From the NCBI GenBank assembly GCA_963989245.1, contig OZ022342.1, positions 45,826,802 through 45,890,801 of the forward strand: DNA of 64,000 bases. Direction: 5' to 3'. Each line of letters begins with the position of its first letter. The stretch's first letter is position 1. This DNA is from Nansenia antarctica (taxonomy: Eukaryota > Chordata > Actinopteri > Argentiniformes > Microstomatidae). The notes under the pieces were generated by a model. The model searched no databases, had not been told where the DNA came from, and saw only the letters and a program-made list of their open reading frames with translations. Of the stretch, positions 33,324 through 46,344 are shown one piece after another. Made by a program: the position numbers and the translations under genes.

Positions 33324-35880
33324 CAGTTAGGTCCGGAAATATTTGGACAGTGACACATTTTCCATAATTTTGGCTCTGTATGCCACCACAATTTGAAGTG
33401 AAACAATCGAGATGTAATTGAAGTGCAGACTTTCAGCTTTAATTCATGGGGTTGAACACAAATATTGTATGAAACGTTTAGGAATTGCAACCATTTTTAT
33501 ACACAGTCCCCTATTTTTAGGAGCTCAAAAGTAATTAGACAAATTAACATAATCCTAAATAAAATGTTAATTTGTAATACTTTGTCAAGAATCCTTTGCA
33601 GGCAATGACAGCCTGATGTCTGGAACCCATGGACATCACCAAATGCTGGGTTTCCTCCTTTGTGATTCTTTGCCAGGCCTTTACTGCAGCTGTCTTCAGT
33701 TGTTGTTTGTTCGTGGGTCTTTCTGCCTTTAGTTTTGTCTTCAGCAAGTGAAATGCATGCTCGATCAGGTTGAGAACCGGTGATTGACTCTGGCCATTTC
33801 AGAATATTCCACTTCTTTGCCATAAAAAACTCCTGGGTTGCTTACGCAGTATGTTTTGGGTCATTGTCCATCTGTATTGTGAAGCGCCATCCATCAACTT
33901 TGCTGAATTTGTCTGAATCTGAGCAGACAGAATATCCCTAAACACTCCCTAAACATCCGTCTGCTTCTGTCTCCTGTCACATCATCAATAAACACTAGTG
34001 ACTCAGTGCCATTGGAAGCCAGGCATGCCCATGTCATCACACTGCCTCCACTGTTTTTTACAGATGATGTGGTAAGTGTCGGATCATGAGCCGTTCCAAG
34101 CCTTATCCATACTTTTTTCTTCCCATAATTCTGGTACAGGTTGATCTGAGTTTCATCTGTCCAAAGAATGCTCTTCCAGAACAGGGCTGGCTTTTTTAGA
34201 TGTTTTTTGGCAAAGTCTAATCTGGCCTTTCTATTCTTGAGGCTTATGAATGGCTTGCATCACCTTGTGGTGAACCCTCTGTATTTGTTCATGTGAAATC
34301 TTCCCTTTATGGTACACTTGGATAATGATATGCCTACCTCCTGGAGACTGTTCATCACTTGGCTGGATGTTGTGAAGGGGTTTCTCTTTTCCATGTAAAG
34401 GATCCTGTGATCATCCACCACTCTTGTCTTCCATGGACGTTCAGACCTTTTACTGGTGCCGAGCTCACCAGCGTGTTATTTTCTTCTCAGAATGTACCAA
34501 ACAGTTAATTTGGCCACTCCTAATGTTCCCGCTATCTCTCTGACTCATTTTTTGGTTGTTTTTGCAGCCTGTTTCACTTTGCATTGAGAGCTCCGTTGAC
34601 TGCATGTTGTATGTATACAGCAACAGCTTCCAAATGCAAATGCCACACTTGGAATCAACTCAGACCTTTTACCTGCTTAATTGATAAAGAAATAATGAAG
34701 GAATAATCAACACTGGCCCATGAAACAGCTTTTGAGTCAATTGTCCAATTGCTTTTGGTCCCTTGAAAAAGAGGGAGCTACATATTAAAGAGCTGTAATT
34801 CCTAAACCCTTCCTTCAATTTGGATGTGAATACCCTTACTCTAAAGCTGAGAGTCTGCACTTTAAGCCCATATTCATTATATAACTGTAACTTGAAGATG
34901 TTTTGGTAAACAGCTAAAATAAAAACAATTCCTCAACTCTCCGATTCCTGGGGGTGCACATACAGGAGGACCTGTCCTGTAGGACCAACACAGCAGCCAT
35001 AATCAAGAAGGCACAACAGCGGCTCTACTTCCTGAGAGTCCTCAGGAAATACCACCTCAGACAGGAGCTGCTTGTGACCTTCTACCGCTGCACAGTGGAG
35101 AGCATCCTCACCTACTGCATTTGTGTGCGGTTCTCCAGCTGCACAGCCGCAGAGAGGAAAGCACTACAGAGAGTCGTGAGATCGGCCCAGAAGATCATCG
35201 GCGCCCCCCTCCCCTCTCTGGAAGAGCTGTACAACACACGCTGCCTCAGGAAGGCCTCCAAGATCTCCAGGGACCCATCCCACCCTGGGAACGAACACTT
35301 TGTTCGGCTGCGCTCAGGCAGGCGGTTCAGGACCATGTTCGCACGGACAAATAGACTGAAGCTCAGCTTCTACCCTAGGGCCATTCAGGCCCTGAACACA
35401 GCAAAGACCTAGGTTCTAGGTCCTGGACAATCTAGACAATTTGATGGCAGCTACTAGATTGTAAACATAAGTGCAATATTGAAATACAACTGTGAACATT
35501 TCAAACCTGCTAACTGCGACACTTTAAATGAATGTGCAACAATACTATGTGCAATATGACAACCCTTGTGTACATAAGGTTCAGATATAGGAAAAGTTAG
35601 GATATTTATAGCATAGAGTACAGCACAGTGTTTTATTGTATAGTATAGTAGTATAGTATAGTAGATAGTGTACATAGCCTTTATTTACTGTATGTAAACC
35701 AGCTCTTTTCCCTTTTTTATTTTACCTTGGCCCTCTTGTTTTTAGTCTTTTTTCCAAGCACCAGGGGAGCCCCCCCTCCTAAATGTCGTTGTATGGTACC
35801 TGTACTATATTAATGACAATAAAGACCATTCATTCATTCATTCAATTCTGTCTGTGTCCAAATATATATGGACCTAACTG
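33324..35880 (-). mobile_element. Tc1/mariner-superfamily element with decayed minus-strand transposase
   Basis: The inverted ends CAGTTAGGTCCGGAAATATT and AATATATATGGACCTAACTG are bounded by TA on both sides (33322-33323, 35881-35882). The minus strand between 33544 and 34560 carries transposase pieces: KTKLKAERPTNKQQLK, AVKAWQRITKEETQHLVMSM, and further upstream WTDETQINLYQ- and KKHLKKPALFW-like segments in shifting frames. A LINE fragment at 34932-35842 lies inside its upstream part. Confidence 0.8.
34932..35842 (+). pseudogene. 5'-truncated LINE with RT C-terminal fragment and 3' tail
   Basis: The ORF at 34954-35412 reads VHIQEDLSCRTN, KKAQQRLYFLRVL, FYRCTVESILTYCI and LQRVVRSAQKIIGAPLPSLE, the same LINE group as 1-843. 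It ends in a 3' UTR with GACAATAAAGACC and (ATTC)n. The 6-bp repeat CAATTC flanks it (926-931 of the 34-kb block, i.e. 34926-34931, and 35843-35848), consistent with a target duplication. Confidence 0.8.
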
Positions 35881-36462
35881 TATATAGCGCCTTTTTTGCT
35901 GCTCCAAAGCTGCTCCAAAGTGCTTTACAACGGCCTCTCATTCACCCATTCACACACACATTCACACCCCATTGGCGGCAAGCTGCCATGCAAGGCGCCG
36001 GCCTGCTCACTGGGAGCAATTTTGGGGTTCAGTGTCTTGCCCAAGGACACTTCGACATGTGGCCAGCCGGGGCTCGAACCGCCGATCTGCCAACCGTGCG
36101 ATCATTAGGTGGCGACTCTACCTCCTTCGCCATAACACGATATGTTATGAGCAATAACATAACGTGGGCTTGCTGCACCAAGCACAATAACAATCAACGT
36201 GTCCGTCTGAAGCTACAATACTGGGATCATTCATGATTGGGCTACAGGCAGTCAAATACTAGGCGAACGTGTGTGTAGGACACGAATAAACTTGGATTTC
36301 ATGCATTTCAAGTGGCATCTTTGTAATCATGACAACAAATGACTAAGAATGCATTTCACCATGTAGATTCCCAATATAGTGAAAATACCACCGCTCATCC
36401 GTGATCAGACTTAGCTGGGGTGCTGCAGCTGAAGAGTATCAAATAGAGTGTATGACGCAGTT

Positions 36463-37365
36463 TGACGAGCCTGAAGAGACACGCAATGCATTTTGGGGAT
36501 GTCGTGTAGGAATAGCATGCATCGATCGCGTACTCAAAGATTTGATAAAAATTCGGGATAATCTAGTATCCATACTAGATTTCTTGCATACTAAAATTTC
36601 GCATACGGTATGTACAGTGTGAACGCTCTCGCATACTCAAAACTATGTCATATCTAGTATGAGTAGTATGCTAGTATGTGTGTGTGTGGGTCACCACCCT
36701 GCCCACCCCCCCCCGGCGAAATCTGTGTGTCTACGTTACCCAGAGGCCGAGCTGTGGCGTTTTGAATATTGCACCATTCATTGTCTACACAGGTTTTTTT
36801 GTCTGCTAAACGGGGCATTGTGGGTAAACCGTGTGCCGTAACCTTCCGTCGGACAATAGCAAGGCGAGTTGGAACGAGCCGCACGTTTTGACACCTAGTG
36901 GCAAAACTGTGGGAGCCTTAGCCGGGGCAAATTTAGCTATAATAATAACTAGACACTAGATAACTAGACACTAGACTACACATACCCGAATCCCACAACT
37001 CAACCCCTGGGTGAGCTAGAGAAACGCAGTCTTTGCCGGGGGGTGCAGGGGAGTTAGCTAGTTAGCTAGCGCTAGTTAGCTCGGCCCCTGGGTGAGCTAG
37101 AGAAACACAATCTTCGCCAGGGATGCAGTGGAGTGGCCCGGGGGGGGCAAGCACACTTCACAATTTCCACAGGAATTGTCCATAGTCTAGTTATTATTAT
37201 TCTTATCATCATCATTCAAGATTGCACACAATGAAACATTTTCACACGGATGACAGTGTTCCACCCAGTTCCCAAAATAAGTTATTTAGTTATTGACCAA
37301 GTTTGTAACAAACCTTGGTTTTACTGGCACGAGAACCCCAGGCCCCTGCGTTAGTCACGCTTCTA
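36463..37365. other. Gene-free stretch
   Basis: ATACTAGTATG-type AT-rich repeats lie at 36540-36690. A poly-C patch is at 36703-36715. Two tandem copies of a CCCTGGGTGAGCTAGAGAAA block lie at 37005-37140, separated by TAGCTAGC repeats. No gene. Confidence 0.5.
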
Positions 37366-38569
<1,204 letters not shown>

Positions 38570-39052
38570 GCATCCCCCCCCCTCTCCTCCTTGCTGCCAC
38601 TATGCTACTTTTTGTTTTCATCTGATTACTTGTCAGTTCTATCTATCTACTGTGTCCATTGAAGGGTCGGGAAAAAAGGGTCATAGGTCAACTTAAGCCT
38701 TTGGCAGCCGTTGAAAGTAAATCAAGGCCCAGAATAATAATACTATTGCTCTGTTATTCTGTTATTTTGTAGTTAACTTTTGATAAAAGAACAAAGTTCT
38801 AAGTAGTCTCTTTGTGAGTCAGGTGTCCAGCATTAATTAAAGAAAAGTTGGACTTCTTAATGTCATCTTGAGGGACCCGGAGAGTTTGTGGTCTGCAGAA
38901 CCTAGCAACGGGCAAGATATGGGTAGCTCATTATCCACCAAGGTCTCACCTCTGCATGTGACTTCATACACTGCAAGGAATTCATGTGGACAGCTCAATT
39001 GAAACCACAGTGTTCTAATATGATAGACTGATTCTGATTCCTCCCTTTAGAG

Positions 39053-40812
39053 CATTGTTTCTCAACGGGGGCACTACCCCCAGGGGGCGTTCAGACAACA
39101 TTGGGGGGCGCTGGAGCAAATATTTTTTAAAGGGGGGCGTTGAGGTGTTCTTGGGGGGCGTTCACGCATAAAGTATTTTTCTCATGAAAAACAGCTGTCA
39201 GCAGTGTTATTACGGGTACGTTCGTAAATGCACGAACGGTCAGTTCGCTCGGACAAACCGTCTTTTCAGTCAGAGCACCCATCTCTGAGCGCTCTGAACT
39301 TGGCCGGGCTCTGTGACGCAGACACATGTAGCACAGCGCCCCAAAAAAATAAAAGTGAGTGTCATCAAGAAGATGGAGAAGCTAAAAACTCAGCTAGCAA
39401 AGGCAGAGCTTTTGATAGTTTCCAATGTGTCTGGGTAAGCTGCATTGTAGAAGAATCTTGACAGTTCATGTACAGTGCAGAAATTGCAATACTATGCTAG
39501 GCTACGATAGAAAGAACCCCGGTTCATCCCATCTGTAACGTCATGTTGACCATGGATGCACCATAGCTAATGCTAGCACAAGCCAACTTTCAATGCCCAA
39601 CTTCAATGAGTGTTTTCCTTGTAGGCTATGCTTGAGTGACATATGTTTCAGTTTGTGGGCTCATTGTAATTGTTGGCTATAAGCGAAACATTTCTTATTT
39701 TTGTTGTGATACTCAGTCCATGTCCCCGCCAGTGACGTGCCAAATACTCACTCCCCGTGTATACACACTACCCTCTGCGCTTATCCGTTCGCTTCCTTTC
39801 AATACAGCTTATTTAATTTAGTTAAAATGAGTGCTAATGCCTAATACCATACCACCATACCAGAACATCACAGCAGGAACAACCTATCTCAAAAAAGCGA
39901 TCGAATTGTAACCAGTCCGGAAAGCTCTCTGTCGCTTACCAATAATCGAACCTAGAGAAATCAGCTACGAATGTCCTCTCCCCTCGCAGGTTCATTACAG
40001 TATATTACATAAATCCCTAGTGCCATTCTGAGGTTAGCATTGCGATGTGTTCGTCTTAACGTTTACAAACTAAAATATACGATCGCTTTTTTGTGATATG
40101 TTGCTCCTCTTGTGATGTCCTGGAAACGAACACATAAGCACTCCGAACAGCTGTCAGCGTCTTTTGTTGCTATAGGAAACCACTACTCTGCTTGCGATTG
40201 ATCAGCTGTCAGCAGTGTTATTACGGGTACGTTCGTAAATGCACGAACGGTCAGTTTGCTCGGGCAAAACCGGCTCTGTGACGCAGACACATGTAGCGCA
40301 GCGCCCCCCAAAAATAAAAGTGAGTGTCATCAAGAAGATGGAGAAGCTAAAAACTCAGAGCGCAGAGCTCTGAACTTTGGAACTTTGTTATGTTTTGATA
40401 TGAGAAATTCGAACTAAGTGGTCAGTTTATGAAAATAATACCATAGAATACTAAATAAAATATTTAAATAATAGCCCCCTAGCGTTTGCCGCCATATTGT
40501 GACACCACCACAAAGTCCAATCAAAAATGAATAAATATTAGCATCATAAAACAGCAATTTGGCGAAATGCAACACCAGCACACTTAAAAAACAAACAATG
40601 TTAGTTGTAATGTACAGTTTTGTAGCCTACTGTTTGTTCTGCACCGGACATGTGTGAAATCACTGCTGTGTTATTGTTGTGATATAACACAGAATATTAG
40701 TCAACATTAATATTCAGGGAAGAAAATAAGCCTACTTTTTTTGATGGGGGGCGGTAAGAGACCTGGATAATGGACAGGGGGGCGCTGGCCCAAAAAAGGT
40801 TGAGAACCACTG
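39053..40812. mobile_element. hAT MITE with perfect 8-bp target duplication
   Basis: The ends CATTGTTTCTCAAC and GTTGAGAACCACTG are inverted, flanked by the perfect 8-bp duplication CTTTAGAG (39045-39052 and 40813-40820). G-rich GGGGGGCG sub-terminal blocks occur at both ends. Internally, 39190-39400 recurs directly at 40204-40365 (TACGGGTACGTTCGTAAATG ... AGAAGATGGAGAAGCTAAAA). No transposase. The short ORF at 39350-39460 may be a remnant of a transposase N-terminus. Confidence 0.85.
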
Positions 40813-40944
40813 CTTTAGAGAATGCCAATCAGTGCAATGCTAAATCTGACGTAGAACTACGGTAGGTATAAACTGTGAATGCACAGCATATTATACTTTG
40901 AGAAATGGCTGATCTAGACCTTTCTCCCAGGCACCTGTACTGTC

Positions 40945-41205
40945 TGACCAGCTCAGTGGCCTTGCGGTTAGAGTGTCTGCCCTGAGTTTGGGAGGTTGTG
41001 AGTTCGATCCCCGGCTGAGTCATACCAAAGACTATAAAAACGGTACCCGTTTCCTCCCTGCTTGACACTCAGCCTTCAGGGTTAGATTGGCAGTAAGACA
41101 CTGCGATATACCAGTGTCATGTCCAGGGGGTGTACTTGTACATCGCGCCGCCTCACGCTACAGAAACAGGCCCTAACCATTGGTTCTCAAGGATACTTAC
41201 TTACC
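40945..41205 (+). mobile_element. tRNA-derived SINE
   Basis: The head contains a pol III A-box-like TGGCCTTGCGGTTAGAG (40957-40973) and a B box GTTCGATCC (41002-41010), spaced as in tRNA. A body follows with AGCCTTCAGGGTTAGATTGG and a CTTACTTACCTG tail. It lies next to the hAT MITE. Confidence 0.75.
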
Positions 41206-41934
41206 TGTACAGTCTGCTGCTTTTGTGCCTGTCTTGTCAATAAAAACATCATCTTGTATTCTGAAGATCCACTGACTGATCCGTAATTATTGATCGCTTT
41301 GTCTGTATGTCTTAACTTTCCATTTTCCTCGATTCCTGCAATTAATCACTTTCTCAGATGCTGGCTTAAAATATCTTATTGATTAAAATCTCCTTTACAG
41401 TCTTGCTGTTCTCTGTGGAAATTCCGATTTGTTCCCTGACACTAAGGAGTGAATCTGTCTGAAATAAAAAGAGGCATTGATTAAGGAGCTCATAATGGCA
41501 AGAGCTTTCTATCTTTAGACTTGTGGGATGTTACATATTCTGTCGATTTCGAGTTGCACTGTTCATCAGAGGCTGTGTAATCATTGTCCCAGTGAATTTT
41601 AATCAAAGGCATTCTCTTCGTACAACATCCCTCCCTTCGCTGAGAGATTCTTGTCAATCCATGATGATGCCTGATGGTTATCAACCAAAATGTAATTGAT
41701 TTAGAGGTTGAGCCACCGAACAAACCCATTTTGTACAAGCTGTCATTGTCTCTTATTGTGCCTGTCGATTACACAAAGTGGAAGCAGATGCTCAGACACT
41801 TCAATTCAAATAAATGTGTCTCAGTCGGCAAAGTGTGTGAATTCATAACAGACATTCAGTTAGGAAAGAAAGGCCCAATTAGCAAATTAGCATGTTTCCC
41901 TGCTTGGGCTAAGAAAACGATGCTGTAGGAGTCA
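41206..41934. other. Gene-free stretch
   Basis: AT-rich. Plus-strand ORF 41674-41928 and minus-strand ORF 41490-41738 show no recognisable domain. Nothing else was seen. Confidence 0.45.
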
Positions 41935-42395
41935 GCCAGTACATGCTAATATCTGTCTCTGTTTCAACCAGTACATGCTAATATCTGTCTCTGTTTTAGC
42001 CAGTACATGCTATCTGTCTCTGTTTCAGCCAATACATGCTAATATCTGTCTCTGTTTCAGCCAGTAGGCTACATGCTAATAACTGTCTCTGTTTCAGCCA
42101 GTACATGCTATCTGTCTCTGTTTCAGCCAGTAGGCTACATGCTAATAACTGTCTCTGTTTCAGCCAGTACATGCTAATATCTGTCTCTGTTTCAGCCAGT
42201 AGGCTACATGCTAATATGTGTCTCTGTTTCAGCCAGTACATGCTAATATGTGTCTCTGTTTTAGCCAGTACATGCTAATATGTGTCTCTGTTTCAGCCAG
42301 TACATGCTAATATGTGTCTCTGTTTCAGCCAGTAGGCTACATGCTAATATGTGTCTCTGTTTCAGCCAGTACATGCTAATATATGTCTCTGTTTC
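41935..42395 (+). repeat. Minisatellite of 3'-splice-site-like units, about 15 copies
   Basis: Units of 26-40 bp have the core TGCTAATATSTGTCTCTGTTTCAG followed by CCAGTA, some with an extra GGCTA. Each holds a branch-point-like TGCTAAT, a pyrimidine-rich stretch and CAG, in the spacing of a short vertebrate acceptor region. The last unit is altered to TTTCAAAC. Confidence 0.9.
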
Positions 42396-43313
42396 AAACA
42401 TTTCCTATGGTAACATGGTGAATAATCGGCTCGGTTTCACCGCTGGCTGTGATAGGACACAGCTAGGGGCTCATCTGGACGATGAGCGAGGCAGGTAATG
42501 AGAACACAGGGGAGAGAGGGGGAGGGGGGGAGGGAGGGGGAGATGACAACAGGCCACAGGCTGAGAGGGAGGAGAAAGGGGAGGAGGGAGAAAGAGGGAA
42601 ATAGAAAGAGAAAGGTGGGGGTAGGGAGGGGATGAGATATAGGATGAGAGAGGAAGATTTGTAAACCTGATAGAGAGAGCCAGGGTAGGCTGGGTAAAGG
42701 GCAGGAGAGAGAATGAGACTGGGGGTGGCTTTAGGGGGAAATGTCCCAGGTTGTCATGTTTATCTCCAGAGATACTGAAGATGTTAGACATTGTGAAACT
42801 CTAGATGTGGTTCGTTCACATTGTTATTAGACAGCAGCAATAGCCATTTACACAAATGTTTTGGTGTTGCGTCACAGATTTGACATTTGCCAAGAGCATT
42901 TGTCAACAGCATTAATGATTTAATGATTAATTAGGTGTATTCGTGTTTTGATGGTTATTAATAATAAATAGCCTGCGCTCTGGAAGTGTCATTTTTCGTT
43001 GACAAGGATGTCCTTGAAGGCATGATGGGCCTTGGTGAATTAATTAGCACATCTTGCGAAAACATAAATGTTCCTCTCTCTTGTGGTTGACTTAGTTGTA
43101 GGTCATACAGAGACAGATGTGAGAATGGCTGATCTAGCAGTGTATTTTTGCAGAAGAAGCTCCCAGTAAGTGACCTCTCTGTGAGGACACTGTCATGTTG
43201 GATAGGTCCACCTCACCCTGCAGCCCTATCTTCTAGCCACAGTATGATATTGATTGCAGAAGAAAATACATTTAATTTATCTCTCAGCAGGTTGCCTGTT
43301 CCCATCTGTCCTT

Positions 43314-43318
<5 letters not shown>
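42396..43318. other. Gene-free stretch with purine-rich segment
   Basis: 42397-42494 is open on the plus strand and ends at a donor-like GAGGCAG/GTAATG, but the product (ISYGNMVNNRLGFTAGCD) was not recognised. 42505-42665 is strongly purine-rich (GGGAGGG, GAGAAAG). The remainder is AT-rich with no features. Confidence 0.35.
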
Positions 43319-43400
<82 letters not shown>

Positions 43401-43412
43401 GAGAGAGAGAGA
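43319..43412. repeat. (GA)n microsatellite
   Basis: About 45 GA units with AAAG interruptions near the 3' end. Confidence 0.97.
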
Positions 43413-43654
43413 GGGGCCCTCCAACCTCTGGACTCCTTAGGTAATATTGAGTTGATGAGTTTTTGTTCGAAAAGTCAAATGTGATAGTGATTGGATTTTG
43501 AATCATCTGCATGGCTTTCTGAGGACTTTTCCATTGTAAAATGAAACTTAATCAACAACTCGTATCACTCAGCAGGTGCAAATATTCAAATTGTCATAAT
43601 TATGCCATGGTGTACAGTATAATAATAATAATAATAATAATATTCTTTTTTTAA

Positions 43655-44070
43655 ATGTCATTTGTGACAGGGCATGGTTAAAAAGTCCGCAACTAGGGCA
43701 AAATCATTTTTCAGTTTTTTCCAGATTATGAAAGGGTAGATTGTAAGCTTTAAAATGGTGTGTCATACATTGAAATCTGAAACAAGTTGAAGAAGTCATG
43801 GATAGTTTAATGGTGATACCCCCTGAACCACCGTACTGAGATATCCAGCCTTCAGAGTCTCAAGTCTTCAGAGACATTTTTCACAGAGGTAATGGGTGGG
43901 AACAATAGCTGGTTAACTCCACCATAATCACTCCCTCAAGACAACCACACCCTCAAGACAACCACTCCCCCATTACACTACCTGTCATTATCTACCTGTC
44001 ATCTGTCAGTGGGGTTGTTGCAGGGCTGACACGTTTAAATAGCTAAACAATAATAATAATAATAATAATA
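43655..44070 (-). repeat. Dispersed repeat shared with 5680-5960
   Basis: GGGCAAAATCATTTTTCAGT and the following about 150 bases are the inverted counterpart of 5850-5930 (ACTGAAAAATGATTTTGCCC). Both copies also contain a CATACATTGAAATC / GATTTCAATGTATG block and a GTTAAC(C/T)-CACT(C)CC block. Family unknown. (AAT)n runs lie at 43620-43640 and 44045-44075. Confidence 0.6.
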
Positions 44071-44345
44071 ATAATTCAAGATTCATGATTTCTTATTGCC
44101 ATGTGTGCCAAAAGTTTATTACATCCCATTACAAGTACAAGAGAGTAAAATTCATGGCAATGGAAACAATTAGGCAAGATACAATTGAGCAATACAATAA
44201 TAGAATGGTAAAAAATAATAATGTTGTGTCCGTGTGCACATGCATTTATCATTATAGTCCATAAAGCATCTAGTGGGACTTCGGTGTAGTTCCTTCCCAT
44301 CCCATCTGGGCATCAAAGCTGTAATAAAAAAAGAAGACAGTACAT
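44071..44345 (-). mobile_element. LINE 3'-tail-like sequence, reverse
   Basis: On the minus strand it ends in TGGCAATAAGAAATCATGAATCTTGAATTATTATT, the usual form of a LINE 3' end with an AATAA-type tail. No coding part is left. Confidence 0.4.
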
Positions 44346-45280
44346 TTAAAATGATTGCCCACTGTTACCAACACCACTTTTAACGAAAAAGCCTACTACT
44401 ATCTTCATAAAATAGAATTGCTTATACAATGACAATGACAAATACCTGAAGTGCTGGTGACTCATCAAGGTGTCATCTCTCAGAACCTCTCACCTCGTCA
44501 TTCTGTAACACAAATTTCAGGTCAGAGGTGTGGACACACTGCTAGTGTAGGTTTTCCATAGACTCAGTGTACTGTACTTGTACTGAAGTAGGCTAGTGAA
44601 ATCATTTCAATTCACAGTATTGTTCTACAGCAAATTTACATATCAATGAATTAATCATTTTTTTTGATTCCACACAACATTATCGTTCATTACAAAAGCA
44701 TTTACTTTTTCTATAATCTATTATATCTCTAACAAGATATCTAGAAGCTAACACAAGATATCTAGAAGCTAACACTTGTTTGGCTAGCTGGTACACACAA
44801 ACACACTAAAATGGTGCATGAAACATATTACACTATGTTGCATGTTTAGTAGGTCTCCAACAAATGAATTTATTAATTATGTTTTATCTTTGACAACGTA
44901 TTTCTTCCTCCCACCATCTCATTAGTTTTGGAGAGGGGTGGCATAATTGTGGTGAGCAGTTTCAGTGGTCTGATAACTGATGCTAACAACGGGGCTATCT
45001 ACCTATCTCACAAAACATCAAATAACTGTTTGGCTATCTTAAGTAAACAATACAAAATCCTAGTAAACAACACATGTAACTCACTAAAACGTACCCAAGA
45101 ACACATAGTCTAGCAGGAAGGGCCCTCAGATTTTGAGATACCCCTACCCGAGGTAGAACAAATGACAACAATGATTTTTCTTATCTTTAGGGTCTCCCAT
45201 GAATGACATTTATTGTTGTCAAATTTTATTTTGGGGGAAAATATGTTTTTTTGGTTGTTCTTTAGAGCTACCCCAATCCC
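44346..45280. other. Gene-free stretch
   Basis: AT-rich, with a small direct repeat (AAGATATCTAGAAGCTAACA twice near 44735-44775). No gene. Confidence 0.5.
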
Positions 45281-46189
45281 TGAAAAAGAGCCAAATTAGA
45301 CCAGGCCGAATATGGGGAAGGTGACAAAAAAGCCCATAACTTGAGAATGATCACTCTTTTCCTCTTCAGATTTGCTGAGGTATGAACCAGGTGGTTGTCC
45401 TACATCACCAAATAGTCAGACAACTATTTACCTAATACTGAATCATAGTCCTGTAAACTTAGCTTCAGTTTAGACAGACATTTTACTTTTTGGTGACAGG
45501 AACATAGGACTCCATCACTTTTCTTTATCAGAAAAACTGAAATCCCTGAAAAATATATCATTACTGAATTGTCTAGGGTGCTATTGAACACTAACCAGTA
45601 GTTGTATGGAAATATCTCATACAGTTCTATTGCAAATGAGATTTCTTTAGACATAGGCCTACCTCTTCTCTGATACAGTCAAATTCTGAATGGGGGATAA
45701 GTGGCTATAAGTTAAGAATGCTCACTCTGATGGTCATCATATTTGGAGAGGGAAATACCAGGTGGCTGAACTACATCACCAAATAGTCAGAATAAGAGTA
45801 ACCCAATAAAATAAAGTTTATTAGTTCTAAATTGCAAGCCTCTAAAACATAGGTGTAAATAGTACAGGTTTTATTAAAACTGGAACCTTAATTCAAAGTA
45901 CAGTATAGAAATAATTTTGAAGCTTGACAGTGGAACACTCTCTGCCACTCTGGTTTGAGTGACAGCTGCATGTTTCAAAACATTGTAGCCAACTGGGCAG
46001 CAGCAGCCATAACAATCTCCATCTCAGAGGGAGAGGGGTTGTGGATTGACAGTTCTGTTCAGATAATCACCAATCTAATGACAGATAACAGGTAACACAT
46101 ATGTCCAACTATGATATTAATATGTTGTTGAATATGTTGTTAGATTTGTGAGCTTTTAAATCATAGTGCAGGCATTCTGATCTAGGCAG

Positions 46190-46277
46190 AGGCTAGCAGA
46201 GGCTAGCTAACAGAGGCTAGCAGAGGCTAGCTAACAGAGGCTAGCAGAGGCTAGCTAACAGAGGCTAGCATAAGTTA

Positions 46278-46318
<41 letters not shown>

Positions 46319-46320
46319 CA
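46190..46320. repeat. GCTAGC-rich tandem repeat and (GT)n
   Basis: CAGAGGCTAGCAGAGGCTAG-type units of 27 bp repeat about three times, followed by (GT)18 at 46280-46314, just 5' of the element's gene. Confidence 0.85.
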
Positions 46321-46344
46321 TATTTACCAGAGTTCACTGTAACA

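Larger units (their letters stand above)
33291..36128 (-). mobile_element. tRNA-derived SINE, reverse orientation, split by a Tc1/mariner element
   Basis: On the minus strand the head (36128 downward) has a pol III B box GGTTCGAGCC (36080-36071) and continues through GTCCTTGGGCAAGACACTG to GGCGCTATATA. The tail AGTGCAGTCCATTTACC resumes at 33323 and runs down to about 33296. The two parts meet at the TA where the element at 33324-35880 entered. Confidence 0.7.
33120..36462 (-). mobile_element. Older element split by nested insertions
   Basis: 33120-33290 and 36129-36462 match, in reverse, consecutive parts of the Harbinger-like element at 27866-28956 (28470-28650 and 28130-28470). Everything between, 33291-36128, was inserted later. 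Confidence 0.65.

Noticed and set aside
40945..41011. A functional tRNA gene
   Set aside because: A and B boxes are present but there is no cloverleaf acceptor pairing by eye, and it continues into a SINE body.
41935..42395. CRISPR-like regular repeats
   Set aside because: Units are contiguous, without unique spacers, in a vertebrate genome.
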